The notes under the pieces were generated by a model. It saw nothing but the letters and a program-made list of their open reading frames with translations, searched no databases and was not told where the DNA came from. Both the position numbers and the translations under genes were made by a program. A stretch of 8,771 bases of DNA, from NCBI GenBank assembly GCA_016933985.1, contig JAFGTU010000522.1:1-8771 (forward strand), in the 5' to 3' direction. The stretch comes from Sedimentisphaerales bacterium. Its GTDB lineage: Bacteria; Planctomycetota; Phycisphaerae; Sedimentisphaerales; Anaerobacaceae. Below are positions 1-6,264 of the stretch, in pieces. The stretch's first letter is position 1; the number at the start of each line of letters is the position of its first letter.

Positions 1-974
1 AAGTCGAGGTCGCCCGGCTCAATCTGCGCATCGGCAATCGCCGTCTCTATCGCCAATCGGATACCTTCGCCGTCCGGTTCGATACGCTCGTACTGCGGGT
101 TTATGCTGCTGCTTTGCCCGACGCCGACAAGCTCCGCGTAAATCCTCGCGCCGCGTTTCTGAGCATTTTCCAGTCTCTCGATTATTACAATCCCCGCGCC
201 CTCGCCGAATACGCAGCCTGTGGCATCGGCATCGAAGGGCCTGCACGCCGAGCCAGGCTCGTCGTTGCCTTGGGTCGTGGCCCTGCCGAGAAGGCACTGG
301 CGAATCATGACTATCGGGTTGACCTTCGCCTCGGCCCCGCCTGCAACTGCAATATCCGCGGCCCCGCGAATAATGGTCTGCGCCACCTCGCCTATCGCCA
401 GCAGCGCGCCTGACTCGCCGCACATTATCGTATTGCTCGCACCCTGGATATCGTGAATAATGCCGATATGGCAGGGCAGCATGTTGGGCAGATACTTCAG
501 CAGCCACAGAGGCGTAACCATTCCAAGGCCGTCTTTGCCCCATTTTCGGATATCGAACCTGCCGTCAACCACACTTGCCGCCACGGCGGGCGCCAGCTCG
601 ACCATATCGCAGCTTATCAGCCCGGCCCCGAGGTTAACCGCCATCCGAGCCGGATCGACATTAACCTTCTCCGCGTCGATTCCCTTTGTCACCAGCCCGC
701 TGTCAACGACGGCCTCCCGTGCCGCTATTACGGACAGCTCAATGTCCCTCGACATAAGCTTCGTGGCCTTGCGGTGGCTCCTCGGCACGTAATCTTGTAT
801 TCGGTAATCGGGGGCCTGGCCGCCTATCTTACAGGTGAAACCCACAGGATCAAACGCGGTAACGGGGCCGATTCCGCTTTTGCCCGCACAGAGCCCCGCC
901 CACATCTCGTCCGCCGTCAGGCCGAGCGGCGTGATCGCGCCGAGACCCGTTATTACTACGCGCGTCGAGCTCAT
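1..974 (-). CDS. Ketosynthase-family (FabF/CLF-like) protein, 3' end outside window
   Basis: Thiolase-fold beta-ketoacyl-ACP synthase family member; 324 codons are visible and the C-terminus lies beyond the left edge. The N-terminus (VVITGLGAITPLG, residues 6-18), the GGAEAKVNP block (212-220) and the RPFDADATGCVFGEGAG block (245-261) match FabF. The nucleophile region does not: where FabF has TACTSG, this protein has MCGESG (184-189). Aligning the Ser-Gly puts Gly186 at the catalytic Cys position, and the only nearby Cys (185) is one residue early. The QGASNTI lead-in resembles Cys-less planctomycete paralogues, so a chain-length-factor-like, non-condensing partner is the best guess. The two catalytic His residues expected near 326 and 360 are not visible. 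The ATG overlaps the upstream dehydratase stop (TAATG), with GGAG at 983-986 eight bases upstream, so translational coupling is likely. Family assignment is firm; lack of activity is inferred. Confidence 0.9.
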   Translation of the reverse strand, partial: MSSTRVVITGLGAITPLGLTADEMWAGLCAGKSGIGPVTAFDPVGFTCKIGGQAPDYRIQDYVPRSHRKATKLMSRDIELSVIAAREAVVDSGLVTKGIDAEKVNVDPARMAVNLGAGLISCDMVELAPAVAASVVDGRFDIRKWGKDGLGMVTPLWLLKYLPNMLPCHIGIIHDIQGASNTIMCGESGALLAIGEVAQTIIRGAADIAVAGGAEAKVNPIVMIRQCLLGRATTQGNDEPGSACRPFDADATGCVFGEGAGIVIIERLENAQKRGARIYAELVGVGQSSSINPQYERIEPDGEGIRLAIETAIADAQIEPGDLD

Positions 975-1483
975 TATTCCTGCTCCGGCTCGGCGACGCC
1001 GCGTCCGGCCCCCTGCGAGACTGCCTCTCGCAGAAGCGAATCGAATACCGACGTATTGTCGAAGACAAAATTCTCCTCCGGAAACTCTTTGCCGGCGAGG
1101 TTCTTATCGACGTGGCTGAACATCAAGTCTATCTCCGCAATCAGTTTTTGGCCGCGCATAATTCTTCCACTCGTGCTCGCCGCTTCGGGGGCGAGAGATT
1201 CGATTCTGGCATCGAGCCTCAGGCTGTCCCCAGCCTTGACGTAGTCGAAGAACACGGCCTTCTTAATCTTTGCAAGGATGACCTTCTCGGAGAACTTTTT
1301 CGCCTCGCCGACGAGTATCCCCGCCGTCTGGGCCATCCCTTCGATCAGCAGGCACTCTGGCATAACCGGGTAGCCCGGAAAATGGTCGTGCAGATGCTCC
1401 TCGGCCAGGGTCACGTTCTTCACGGCCGCGGCGCTCTGCCCGCTCTTGAACTCAACAAACTTATCTATCCAAATCCAACGCAT
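974..1483 (-). CDS. FabZ-like 3-hydroxyacyl-ACP dehydratase, intact catalytic pair
   Basis: Single hotdog-fold protein of 169 aa, predicted to dehydrate 3-hydroxyacyl-ACP to trans-2-enoyl-ACP in the cytoplasm. The FabZ signature HFPGYPVMPECLLIEGMAQ (residues 34-52) holds catalytic His34 and Glu48, 14 residues apart as in FabZ (His49/Glu63 in the Pseudomonas enzyme). The usual PGV tripeptide is PEC here. It is somewhat longer than typical FabZ (about 140-150 aa), with an acidic, Gly/Ala-rich C-terminal tail (about 135-169) outside the fold. The start MRWIWIDKF lines up with MRFILIDKV of the paralogue two genes upstream, which supports this ATG although no Shine-Dalgarno is visible before it. 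It lies 68 bp after the ACP gene, and its stop overlaps the ketosynthase start by one base, placing it in the same operon. Confidence 0.92.
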   Translation of the reverse strand: MRWIWIDKFVEFKSGQSAAAVKNVTLAEEHLHDHFPGYPVMPECLLIEGMAQTAGILVGEAKKFSEKVILAKIKKAVFFDYVKAGDSLRLDARIESLAPEAASTSGRIMRGQKLIAEIDLMFSHVDKNLAGKEFPEENFVFDNTSVFDSLLREAVSQGAGRGVAEPEQE

Positions 1484-1551
1484 AAGAAGGTTTGCGCCCG
1501 ACTCGCTACAGGCAGCCGGACCGCCGATGTCTCCGGGGCATGCCTGAATCG

Positions 1552-1947
1552 CTAAGCGGCGTTAATCCTGCTATCGATGAAGTTGACAATCGCGTTGACC
1601 GTAAACAGGTCGCCGAGCTTGTTCAGGTCGGGATCTTTTTCAAACTCACTCAGATTCGTGTGCGGAAGTTTCTGCCGGATTTCATTCAGCCCGGCTTCCG
1701 TCAGTTTGCCGTTGCTCACAAACTCCGGATTGTTCATCAGGCTCTCGGCGGGAAACAGCTCTTCTCGCGGAATCTTTATCGAGAACGCCTTCTCCAGCCG
1801 GAACACAATATCGAGAAAGTCAATGCTCTCCGCGCCCAAATCCCCCATCAATCTTGCTTCGAGCGTAACTTCCTCGTCATCGACTCCGAGCGCATCAACG
1901 AGAATCTCTCGCACTTGCTGCAGAATGTCTTCCCGGCTCATTGCCAT
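1552..1947 (-). CDS. Extended acyl carrier protein (131 aa)
   Basis: Acyl carrier protein, tethering acyl intermediates on a 4'-phosphopantetheine arm for the neighbouring enzymes. Helix I and the loop (residues 5-36) and the modification motif GAESIDFLDIVF (38-49) are clear; Ser41 is the predicted attachment site, with ESI replacing the usual DSL. The final segment LGDLFTVNAIVNFIDSRI (111-128) matches ACP helices III-IV. Between them, roughly residues 66-108, is an insertion of about 40 residues absent from the 78-aa E. coli ACP. From memory, similar long ACPs occur in planctomycetes and relatives, so this is probably a lineage type, not an error. The gene starts 2 bp after the upstream dehydratase, with an excellent Shine-Dalgarno inside that gene's end. 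A second ATG two codons in is less well spaced. Confidence 0.95.
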   Translation of the reverse strand: MAMSREDILQQVREILVDALGVDDEEVTLEARLMGDLGAESIDFLDIVFRLEKAFSIKIPREELFPAESLMNNPEFVSNGKLTEAGLNEIRQKLPHTNLSEFEKDPDLNKLGDLFTVNAIVNFIDSRINAA

Positions 1948-1949
1948 AC

Positions 1950-2435
1950 TTACTTACCTCCAGTAATTCCTTGCCATAACAGTTTCCAGCGATTCTTCAT
2001 ATTCTCGACAACAGCGCCGTCAATCGCCGCCAGCGCAGGGTCATTGTCGGCCAGGTTAAAATGCCTAAGAGCGAATCTCGCCTCGACGATGCGCTCGTCC
2101 TGCGATACGCCGGCGCCCGAAAAGCTGCTGACGTTTTCCTCAATGGCCTTGGCCTCGACCGTATATTCTATCTGTGCGCCCGGCGGCAGAAAGCTCTTAT
2201 AACGAACATTCTTGGCCTCTTCAAGCAATATCATACTGTGCGCAAAGCCCTCGCTGTTGCGAACCAGCCACGAAGCCGACTCGATTAGCCCCTGCAGCAT
2301 CAATACGCCCGGCAGGACGGGGAACTTCGGAAAGTGGTCGCCCAAGTATTCCTCAGCCAGGGAAACACTCTTGACGGCCTTAAGCCGCCTGCCCACTTCA
2401 AACGAAATAACCTTGTCGATGAGTATAAATCTCAT
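1950..2435 (-). CDS. FabZ-like hotdog protein with catalytic Glu replaced by Gln
   Basis: First gene of the operon, 161 aa from the preferred start. The hotdog signature HFPKFPVLPGVLMLQGL (residues 34-50) keeps catalytic His34, but Gln48 stands where FabZ has its catalytic Glu (Asp in FabA). The His-to-residue spacing is the same 14 as in the intact paralogue downstream. The two share an N-terminal pattern (MRxIxIDK) and the lead-in SLAEEYLGDHFP / TLAEEHLHDHFP, so they are paralogues. An in-frame TTG at 2541-2543 would add 36 residues, but it lies inside the predicted -35 element, and the added peptide is Arg-rich and unlike FabZ. ATG 2433-2435 has GAAGG (2440-2444) four bases upstream. Likely roles are a structural or substrate-binding partner of the intact dehydratase, or an enzyme with altered chemistry. 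The residue change is seen; its effect is inferred. Confidence 0.9.
   Translation of the reverse strand: MRFILIDKVISFEVGRRLKAVKSVSLAEEYLGDHFPKFPVLPGVLMLQGLIESASWLVRNSEGFAHSMILLEEAKNVRYKSFLPPGAQIEYTVEAKAIEENVSSFSGAGVSQDERIVEARFALRHFNLADNDPALAAIDGAVVENMKNRWKLLWQGITGGK
1956..1961 (-). promoter_or_regulatory. Shine-Dalgarno GGAGGT of the ACP gene
   Basis: On the minus strand GGAGGT lies 8 bases before the ACP ATG and inside the last codons of the preceding dehydratase gene. It is the strongest ribosome binding site in the operon, in keeping with the usual need for more carrier protein than enzyme. Confidence 0.8.
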
Positions 2436-2514
2436 AAAACCTTCAGATTGCGCCGATGCACAGTCAATCCGTTCAAACCGTCCGGCGGTCGGTCTGAGCA
2501 GCCTAAAACGCCGT

Positions 2515-2543
2515 ATTCTACCCGCGACCCGCATTTGTTCCAA
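2515..2543 (-). promoter_or_regulatory. Promoter of the ACP/dehydratase operon
   Basis: On the minus strand, -35 TTGGAA (2538-2543), a 17-base spacer, and -10 TAGAAT (2515-2520). Transcription would start near 2508, giving a leader of about 73 bases before the ATG at 2435. It fits a housekeeping sigma-70-type promoter and argues against the longer reading frame that would begin inside the -35. Confidence 0.6.
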
Positions 2544-2578
2544 CCTTTTTTCGCATTTTTGCCGCCGTGGATGGTGTA

Positions 2579-2653
2579 ATGACTCTGAGCTGTGAAAGGG
2601 TGAACTTCCTGGACTTCGGGATAATGGCTATGCACTGGTTGGAAGAACATTAG
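2579..2653 (+). pseudogene. Orphan C-terminal dockerin fragment
   Basis: The in-frame plus-strand codons 2600-2653 read VNFLDFGIMAMHWLEEH followed by TAG. This matches the second half of a dockerin-type repeat and strongly resembles VNFIDFGLMAGDWLED at the end of the secreted protein at 2833-4338 (11 of the first 16 residues identical). The calcium-loop Asp residues that should precede it are absent; the upstream residues (MTLSCER from 2579) do not look like dockerin. No signal peptide or longer open frame is attached. It appears to be the leftover 3' end of a dockerin-bearing gene that once pointed right, towards the present gene. Confidence 0.6.
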
Positions 2654-2832
2654 CCTGGAAATAGTGCAAATACGCGCTAAGACCGCAGAAAACAACAGGC
2701 AGGTAATGCTATCGGTTTTGCGATCTGTTTGAATCAGGGCCCTTCCCGTAAACTTCTATAAGCCCGGTAATCCTCGAACGCGCAGGCCTCCTGCCCCGTC
2801 CGCAAGTATAGAGATTGAAGCTCGGCTAATTC
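2654..2832. other. Intergenic stretch between convergent dockerin tails
   Basis: No gene is supported in these 179 bases. A short perfect hairpin, GCAGG-CCT-CCTGC at 2782-2794, is visible, but no T-run follows on either strand, so I do not call it an intrinsic terminator for the minus-strand gene that ends at 2833. Confidence 0.4.
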
Positions 2833-4338
2833 CTATCTGCTGCCATCTTCGAGCCAATCCCCGGCCATCAGGCCGAAGTCTATGAAGTTGACTATGCAGT
2901 CGCCGTTCAGATCCCCGATGAAGACCGATGAGCATTTGTCCTCGAAGCCCTCGAAGAAATCCGATTCTCCGACAATTGTCACGTTATCGATGAAGTACAG
3001 AATGCTCTCGATATCCTCGATCGTATCGGGATCTTCGAACTGAATCGAAAGCAATATTACGGGGCTGTCCCCGAAGACTCCGCCTCCGGGCGCGAATGTG
3101 GGATGCGCCGCCAGGTTATTTAAATCGTAGCTGTACCTCTGCCACTCTGCTGAAACGTCGACTATGCCTTCGGTTTCGAAATGGTCTCCGTCGGCTTCTA
3201 TGATCCAATAACTGATAACCTCATTCAGCGTTCCCACACCGGAAACTCCAGGAACGGTAAACGCTAAATCGAAATAGAGTATACTGTCACTCAGAGACGC
3301 GGGCACGCCCGAGCCGCCGGGACCTCCCTCGTCGGCAGGCCAATCCTCCGTGATCATACAAAACGCCCCGTTACCGCTATCATCGACCACATCATACCCT
3401 ATAACAACTCCCTGATTCCCTCTGAAGCCTCCCGCCGGGACCGCCAGATTCTGCGAATTATCGTTGTCATTCACTGCCACAAAACGAACCGCCCCGTAGT
3501 CCTCGCCGGCAAGCGAATTAACGCCGTCCGAATTCGGCAGGAATACAAATTCCAGATTGGGATCGAAGAATACGACCGTCTGAGTTTCATAGTACGCCCC
3601 GGCAAACTGATTTATTGCGAAGTTGTCGCAGTACAGTTTGTCACCGTCGTCAAGCGCTGTTGGATGCTCGGTGTCCCAGCCTCCGATGAATATTTCGAAC
3701 GTATCTCCGGAGCTCATGCCCCAATCGGACAATTCGATACCATCCATCAACAATTCGAATGCCTCTCCCGACCCTTCTCTGCGATACACAGCCAGCTTCT
3801 CTCCGCTCCACACGATCTTGATTGTCCCGTCATTTGCGTCGGCCTGGAAGAATTCGCCGATTGTATAAACGTCGTTAGCAGCTTTTGCGATGACCCAGGA
3901 ATTGTCAATCGCCGTAGCCGCGCCGTCATAACCTCTGGCGCGCCCTACCCAAAGCCGATCGTCCGGATCGGACCCGTTGAATATCCCGACTTCCATGCCG
4001 TACTCATAGCTGGCTGGCGGCACAAGACTATCGTAGAGCTCCACATGAACATCCAGAGTCAACACCCAGGCAGACCCGTAGGCAGGCGGCGTCTTGAGTT
4101 TGTAGTAAGCCGAATTCTCGCCTTCCGGAGCCCCATTCGTCGCTGCCGGCGATGTATATTCCAATCGCCCGTTCACCTCGCTCAATTCTCCCTGCCAATC
4201 TACCACAACATAATCCCACATAGCCGTATCTCGAACATTGTCGTCGAAATCGTCGACCACAGCCAGTGCATGCAGCGGCAAGGCCGACACTGCGACCATT
4301 ACGAACATCGCAGCGGATACTCTTGGCAACGCATTCAT
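2833..4338 (-). CDS. Secreted lectin-like protein with C-terminal half-dockerin
   Basis: 501 aa, predicted to be exported. The N-terminus is a signal peptide: Arg6, a hydrophobic core (about 8-22) and a probable cleavage site after Ala26 (ALA/VVDDF). Residues 27-245 look like a concanavalin-A-like jelly roll (DDFDD opening; repeated WVLTLDVHVELYD / TIKIVWSGEKLAVYRR beta pattern; CDNFAI ending). Residues about 250-458 form a second beta-sandwich resembling carbohydrate-binding domains (EISYW-type strands, YFIDNVTIVG ending). The C-terminus holds one dockerin-type calcium loop, D476-L-N478-G-D480-C-I-V-N484-F-I-D487, then LMAGDWLEDGSR; the second loop of a full dockerin is missing. The start is ATG 4336-4338, with AAGGAGA (4344-4350) placed ideally. 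An upstream in-frame GTG at 4459-4461 lies at the predicted transcription start and would bury the signal peptide. Function is probably polysaccharide or surface binding; no catalytic motif is recognised. Confidence 0.82.
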   Translation of the reverse strand: MNALPRVSAAMFVMVAVSALPLHALAVVDDFDDNVRDTAMWDYVVVDWQGELSEVNGRLEYTSPAATNGAPEGENSAYYKLKTPPAYGSAWVLTLDVHVELYDSLVPPASYEYGMEVGIFNGSDPDDRLWVGRARGYDGAATAIDNSWVIAKAANDVYTIGEFFQADANDGTIKIVWSGEKLAVYRREGSGEAFELLMDGIELSDWGMSSGDTFEIFIGGWDTEHPTALDDGDKLYCDNFAINQFAGAYYETQTVVFFDPNLEFVFLPNSDGVNSLAGEDYGAVRFVAVNDNDNSQNLAVPAGGFRGNQGVVIGYDVVDDSGNGAFCMITEDWPADEGGPGGSGVPASLSDSILYFDLAFTVPGVSGVGTLNEVISYWIIEADGDHFETEGIVDVSAEWQRYSYDLNNLAAHPTFAPGGGVFGDSPVILLSIQFEDPDTIEDIESILYFIDNVTIVGESDFFEGFEDKCSSVFIGDLNGDCIVNFIDFGLMAGDWLEDGSR

Positions 4339-4466
4339 TTGCTTCTCCTTCGTTTCCTCTTGATTCATCACAACACTCAATTTCATATTTCCCATTTGAT
4401 TTCGAGAACGCCATTGCTGCACGTTTTGACACTTTTCCTGAGACACTCCAACAAAATTCACGCCCT

Positions 4467-4495
4467 ATAATACCAAAACCAAGTCGTCGTTTCAA
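4467..4495 (-). promoter_or_regulatory. Promoter of the secreted lectin-like gene (extended -10)
   Basis: On the minus strand, -35 TTGAAA (4490-4495), a 17-base spacer ending in TTTTGG, and -10 TATTAT (4467-4472). TGG directly before the -10 makes it an extended -10. Transcription would start near 4460, leaving a leader of about 120 bases before the ATG at 4338. The TTTTGGTATwAT core is shared with the promoter at 6265-6294. Confidence 0.65.
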
Positions 4496-4759
4496 CGAAT
4501 TTCTTGAAAAGCCACCGGCCCATACGCCATTCAACACAAACGAAGCCGTGTTTTTGCGGCAAGAATCGGCTTTTTGCCGCCTTGTTGGCATACAGCCAGC
4601 GTTGACCTCCTTTCCAGACCCCGATTTTTTGAGCAATTCGCCACATCATCCCGGTCTCGCAGGCATTGTCGAAAAACGCAGTTGCCTGGTCCGGTTAAGG
4701 ATCTCACGAAAAAGTGCCCTCGGAACAGCCACTTCTGCCATCTAAAAACTAAAAAACTA
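4496..4759. other. Non-coding stretch between lectin-gene promoter and IS66 end
   Basis: Short open frames exist on both strands, but none has a recognisable motif or a convincing start. A 7-bp inverted repeat (GCGGCAA 4556-4562, TTGCCGC 4574-4580) is present without a terminator-like tail. The A-rich run at 4743-4758 borders the IS66 end. The missing 5' part of the plus-strand gene at 5471-6031 is not recognisable here. Confidence 0.4.
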
Positions 4760-5470
4760 GATAAGCGTTCAGGCAGTTTTGGCCAAACAGATTGTGGTTT
4801 CTATTAACGATGGGCTGGGAATGCCATCCAAATGACAATGACACGCGTTGCGCAAATATTCAATAATGCTTCGTCCCTGCAAGCGACATGTCGCACACGC
4901 AGTGAGGATTCGTTCGGCGTATCGCGCTCCACGCTCGCTCTGCGTACCGAGGCTCCCTTTGCGCCACAAGACGGCCTGCCTGACAATTCTTTCGGCCAAG
5001 TTATTAGTCGGCTCAACACGCGCGTCATAGACAAATGTCCACAGATATTGCCGTTGATTGAAGATACGGCGGCATTTGCCTGCCAAAGGCTTGCCGCTGT
5101 CGGCGCCTTTTGCCAGCAGTGTTTCCACACGTTGCATCAGTGGCTTGATCCTCTTTTGAAAAGTTTTCCAACCAAGCGTCCCGTCCCGCACCCTTTTACG
5201 CAGACCCAGAATTTGTCTGGCCAGATCGAGCAATTCGCCTCCAATCTGCCCCATGATCCCTGCCGCCTCGCTGAGCCCCTTGAAATCCCGTTTCAAATGG
5301 GCCCAGCACAGTTGTCTCAGACCGGAAAAACAGTTGTAGCCGCTCCAACGGTCGCTGTGCAGAATGCCTCCAAAGGTACCCAGCAGTTTTCCGACCGCGG
5401 CCTGTCCGCGACCGGCCTGGATCAGGAACACAGCCGCCGTTGTGCAGCATAATGTCCAGAGCCAGAAGCC
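4760..5470 (-). mobile_element. IS66-family element remnant, one end preserved
   Basis: The element keeps the 3' part of its transposase gene and its right end. The end reads GATAAGCGTTCAGG inward on the plus strand from 4760, resembling the GTAAGCG-type terminal inverted repeats known for IS66. The other end is lost: transposase similarity stops near 5470, where an unrelated plus-strand reading frame begins. The accessory IS66 genes (tnpA and tnpB types) are absent, and with one end missing no 8-bp target duplication can be tested. The element should be immobile. Confidence 0.75.
4769..5470 (-). pseudogene. IS66-family transposase (TnpC-type), 5'-truncated
   Basis: The C-terminal half of the DDE transposase, about 234 codons in frame. 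Transposase-like sequence begins upstream of any start codon (FWLWTLCCTTAAVFLIQAGR across about 5467-5408), so the GTG at 5429-5431 is not a true start. Visible landmarks are the second catalytic Asp in LHSDRWSGY (codon 5351-5353), RQLCWAHLKRDF, the catalytic Glu in PTNNLAERIVRQ (codon 4991-4993), and the end-domain GRSIIEYLRNA. The first catalytic Asp (usually in DETGW), the helix-turn-helix and zinc-binding region are missing. The normal TGA stop at 4769-4771 overlaps the terminal repeat. There is no internal frameshift, which suggests a fairly recent loss. It cannot be active. Confidence 0.88.
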
Positions 5471-6031
5471 CAGGGCCGGATCGGGACCGGGAGCGTCAGC
5501 CCGGATTCGAGGGCCAAGGTCTTCATTAGCGACGGTGCGGACGACATTTCCTATGAAGACTGTTACGGCCTGTTGACTATCGCAACGGACTCAACCTATG
5601 GAACTGATAACAACTACGGGACGATGTGCGAATTCTTTCCTAATGCGACCAGTTCGGGGGAGGACGCCGGCTTCGGGAAGTTGGCCGGGGGCTTTTTCAA
5701 CTACCCGGTGAGAGAGGAGAGTGAAAGCGACCGAATCTACTACGGGCTGTACTCCCTTACGTGTCCGTGGAGCGGGTACTCAACGGCCGGCAATAACGTA
5801 TATATGGTAGGAACAGGAACCAGCGTCACAAACCCGACCAACGTTTCCGGGGGCTACTACACTACGACCGGGCTATCGGTATTCGCACAGCCCGTCGAGA
5901 GCGGCTGCACCATGGGAGTGATGATTACGGTGCTGACCGAGGCGGTCAAGGGGCTGAACGAGAAGATCGAGGCCCTGCAAGCGGAGAACCAAACATTCAA
6001 GGCTGAGATAGCTGCGCTCAAAGCACAATGA
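5471..6031 (+). pseudogene. 5'-truncated gene with C-terminal coiled coil, unknown function
   Basis: I do not recognise the family. The plus-strand frame is open from a stop at 5450-5452, and its own sequence seems to begin at about 5471, where the IS66 transposase ends. It opens with GRIGTGSVSPDSRAKVFISD, resembling the IGTTSP repeats of tail-fibre-like proteins, and continues in frame through TTG 5573-5575, so that codon is unlikely to be the real start. The body is rich in Gly, Thr, Tyr and Ser (for example YGTDNNYGTMCEFFPNA), suggesting a beta-rich surface structure. The end, about 35 residues (LTEAVKGLNEKIEALQAENQ and following), is a heptad coiled coil like those closing tail-spike or intramolecular-chaperone proteins. 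No promoter or signal peptide survives. The likely origin is a fibre- or surface-type protein whose 5' part was lost by the IS66 event. Confidence 0.55.
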
Positions 6032-6264
6032 TCAGAATTTGGGTGACTTCGTCAGTTCTGCGATTTGTGCGAATTCTGAGCTTTCGTCGGTCTTTCTTCC
6101 ATTTTGGCGGCTCGGTCCCCAATATCGCGGCCTTCGGGGAGGCCAAACCTGTGGTACCGCGACAAAAATGACGTCTGCAGGGGCCATTCTTCCAATAAAA
6201 TCGCCCCTGCCTCGAACATAAAGGCAGAATGTTCGCTGAAATCGCTCAGATTACGTAAAACCGC
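6032..6264. other. Non-coding stretch with inverted repeats
   Basis: No coding region is supported. Three inverted repeats are visible: TCAGAATT/AATTCTGA (6032-6039 and 6072-6079), GGCCT/AGGCC (6129-6133 and 6140-6144) nested near TCGCGG/CCGCGA (6125-6130 and 6157-6162), and GCAGGGGC/GCCCCTGC (6177-6184 and 6203-6210). None is followed by a T-run, so intrinsic termination is not supported. They may be remnants or a small structured RNA element. Confidence 0.4.
6177..6210. repeat. Perfect 8-bp inverted repeat, 18-base loop
   Basis: GCAGGGGC (6177-6184) is exactly complementary to GCCCCTGC (6203-6210), with an AT-rich 18-base loop. It lies about 55 bases before the -35 of the downstream secreted gene, so an operator or a weak terminator for the fragment upstream is possible. 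There is no T-run on either strand. Confidence 0.5.

Noticed and set aside
453..1244. Long plus-strand open frame of 263 codons
   Set aside because: It runs antisense through the ketosynthase and the dehydratase, both supported by clear family motifs, and its translation has no recognisable motif and a composition typical of a shadow frame.
1492..2202. Plus-strand open frame of 236 codons
   Set aside because: Antisense to the ACP and the Q48 dehydratase; it has no motifs and no ribosome site.
2436..2543. N-terminal extension of the Q48 dehydratase from TTG at 2541-2543
   Set aside because: The start codon falls in the predicted -35 element, the peptide is Arg-rich and unlike FabZ, and the paralogue begins at the equivalent of ATG 2435.
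2782..2794. GCAGG-CCT-CCTGC hairpin as a terminator of the lectin-like gene
   Set aside because: Only 5 bp of stem and no T-run on the minus strand downstream.
4339..4461. N-terminal extension of the lectin-like protein from GTG at 4459-4461
   Set aside because: It would place 41 polar residues before a clear signal peptide and start at the predicted transcription start; ATG 4338 has an ideal Shine-Dalgarno.
4458..4649. Small minus-strand open frame (63 codons) containing an internal GGAGGT
   Set aside because: It overlaps the promoter of the lectin-like gene, shows no domain, and the GGAGGT is 13 bases from the nearest following ATG, so I do not support a gene.
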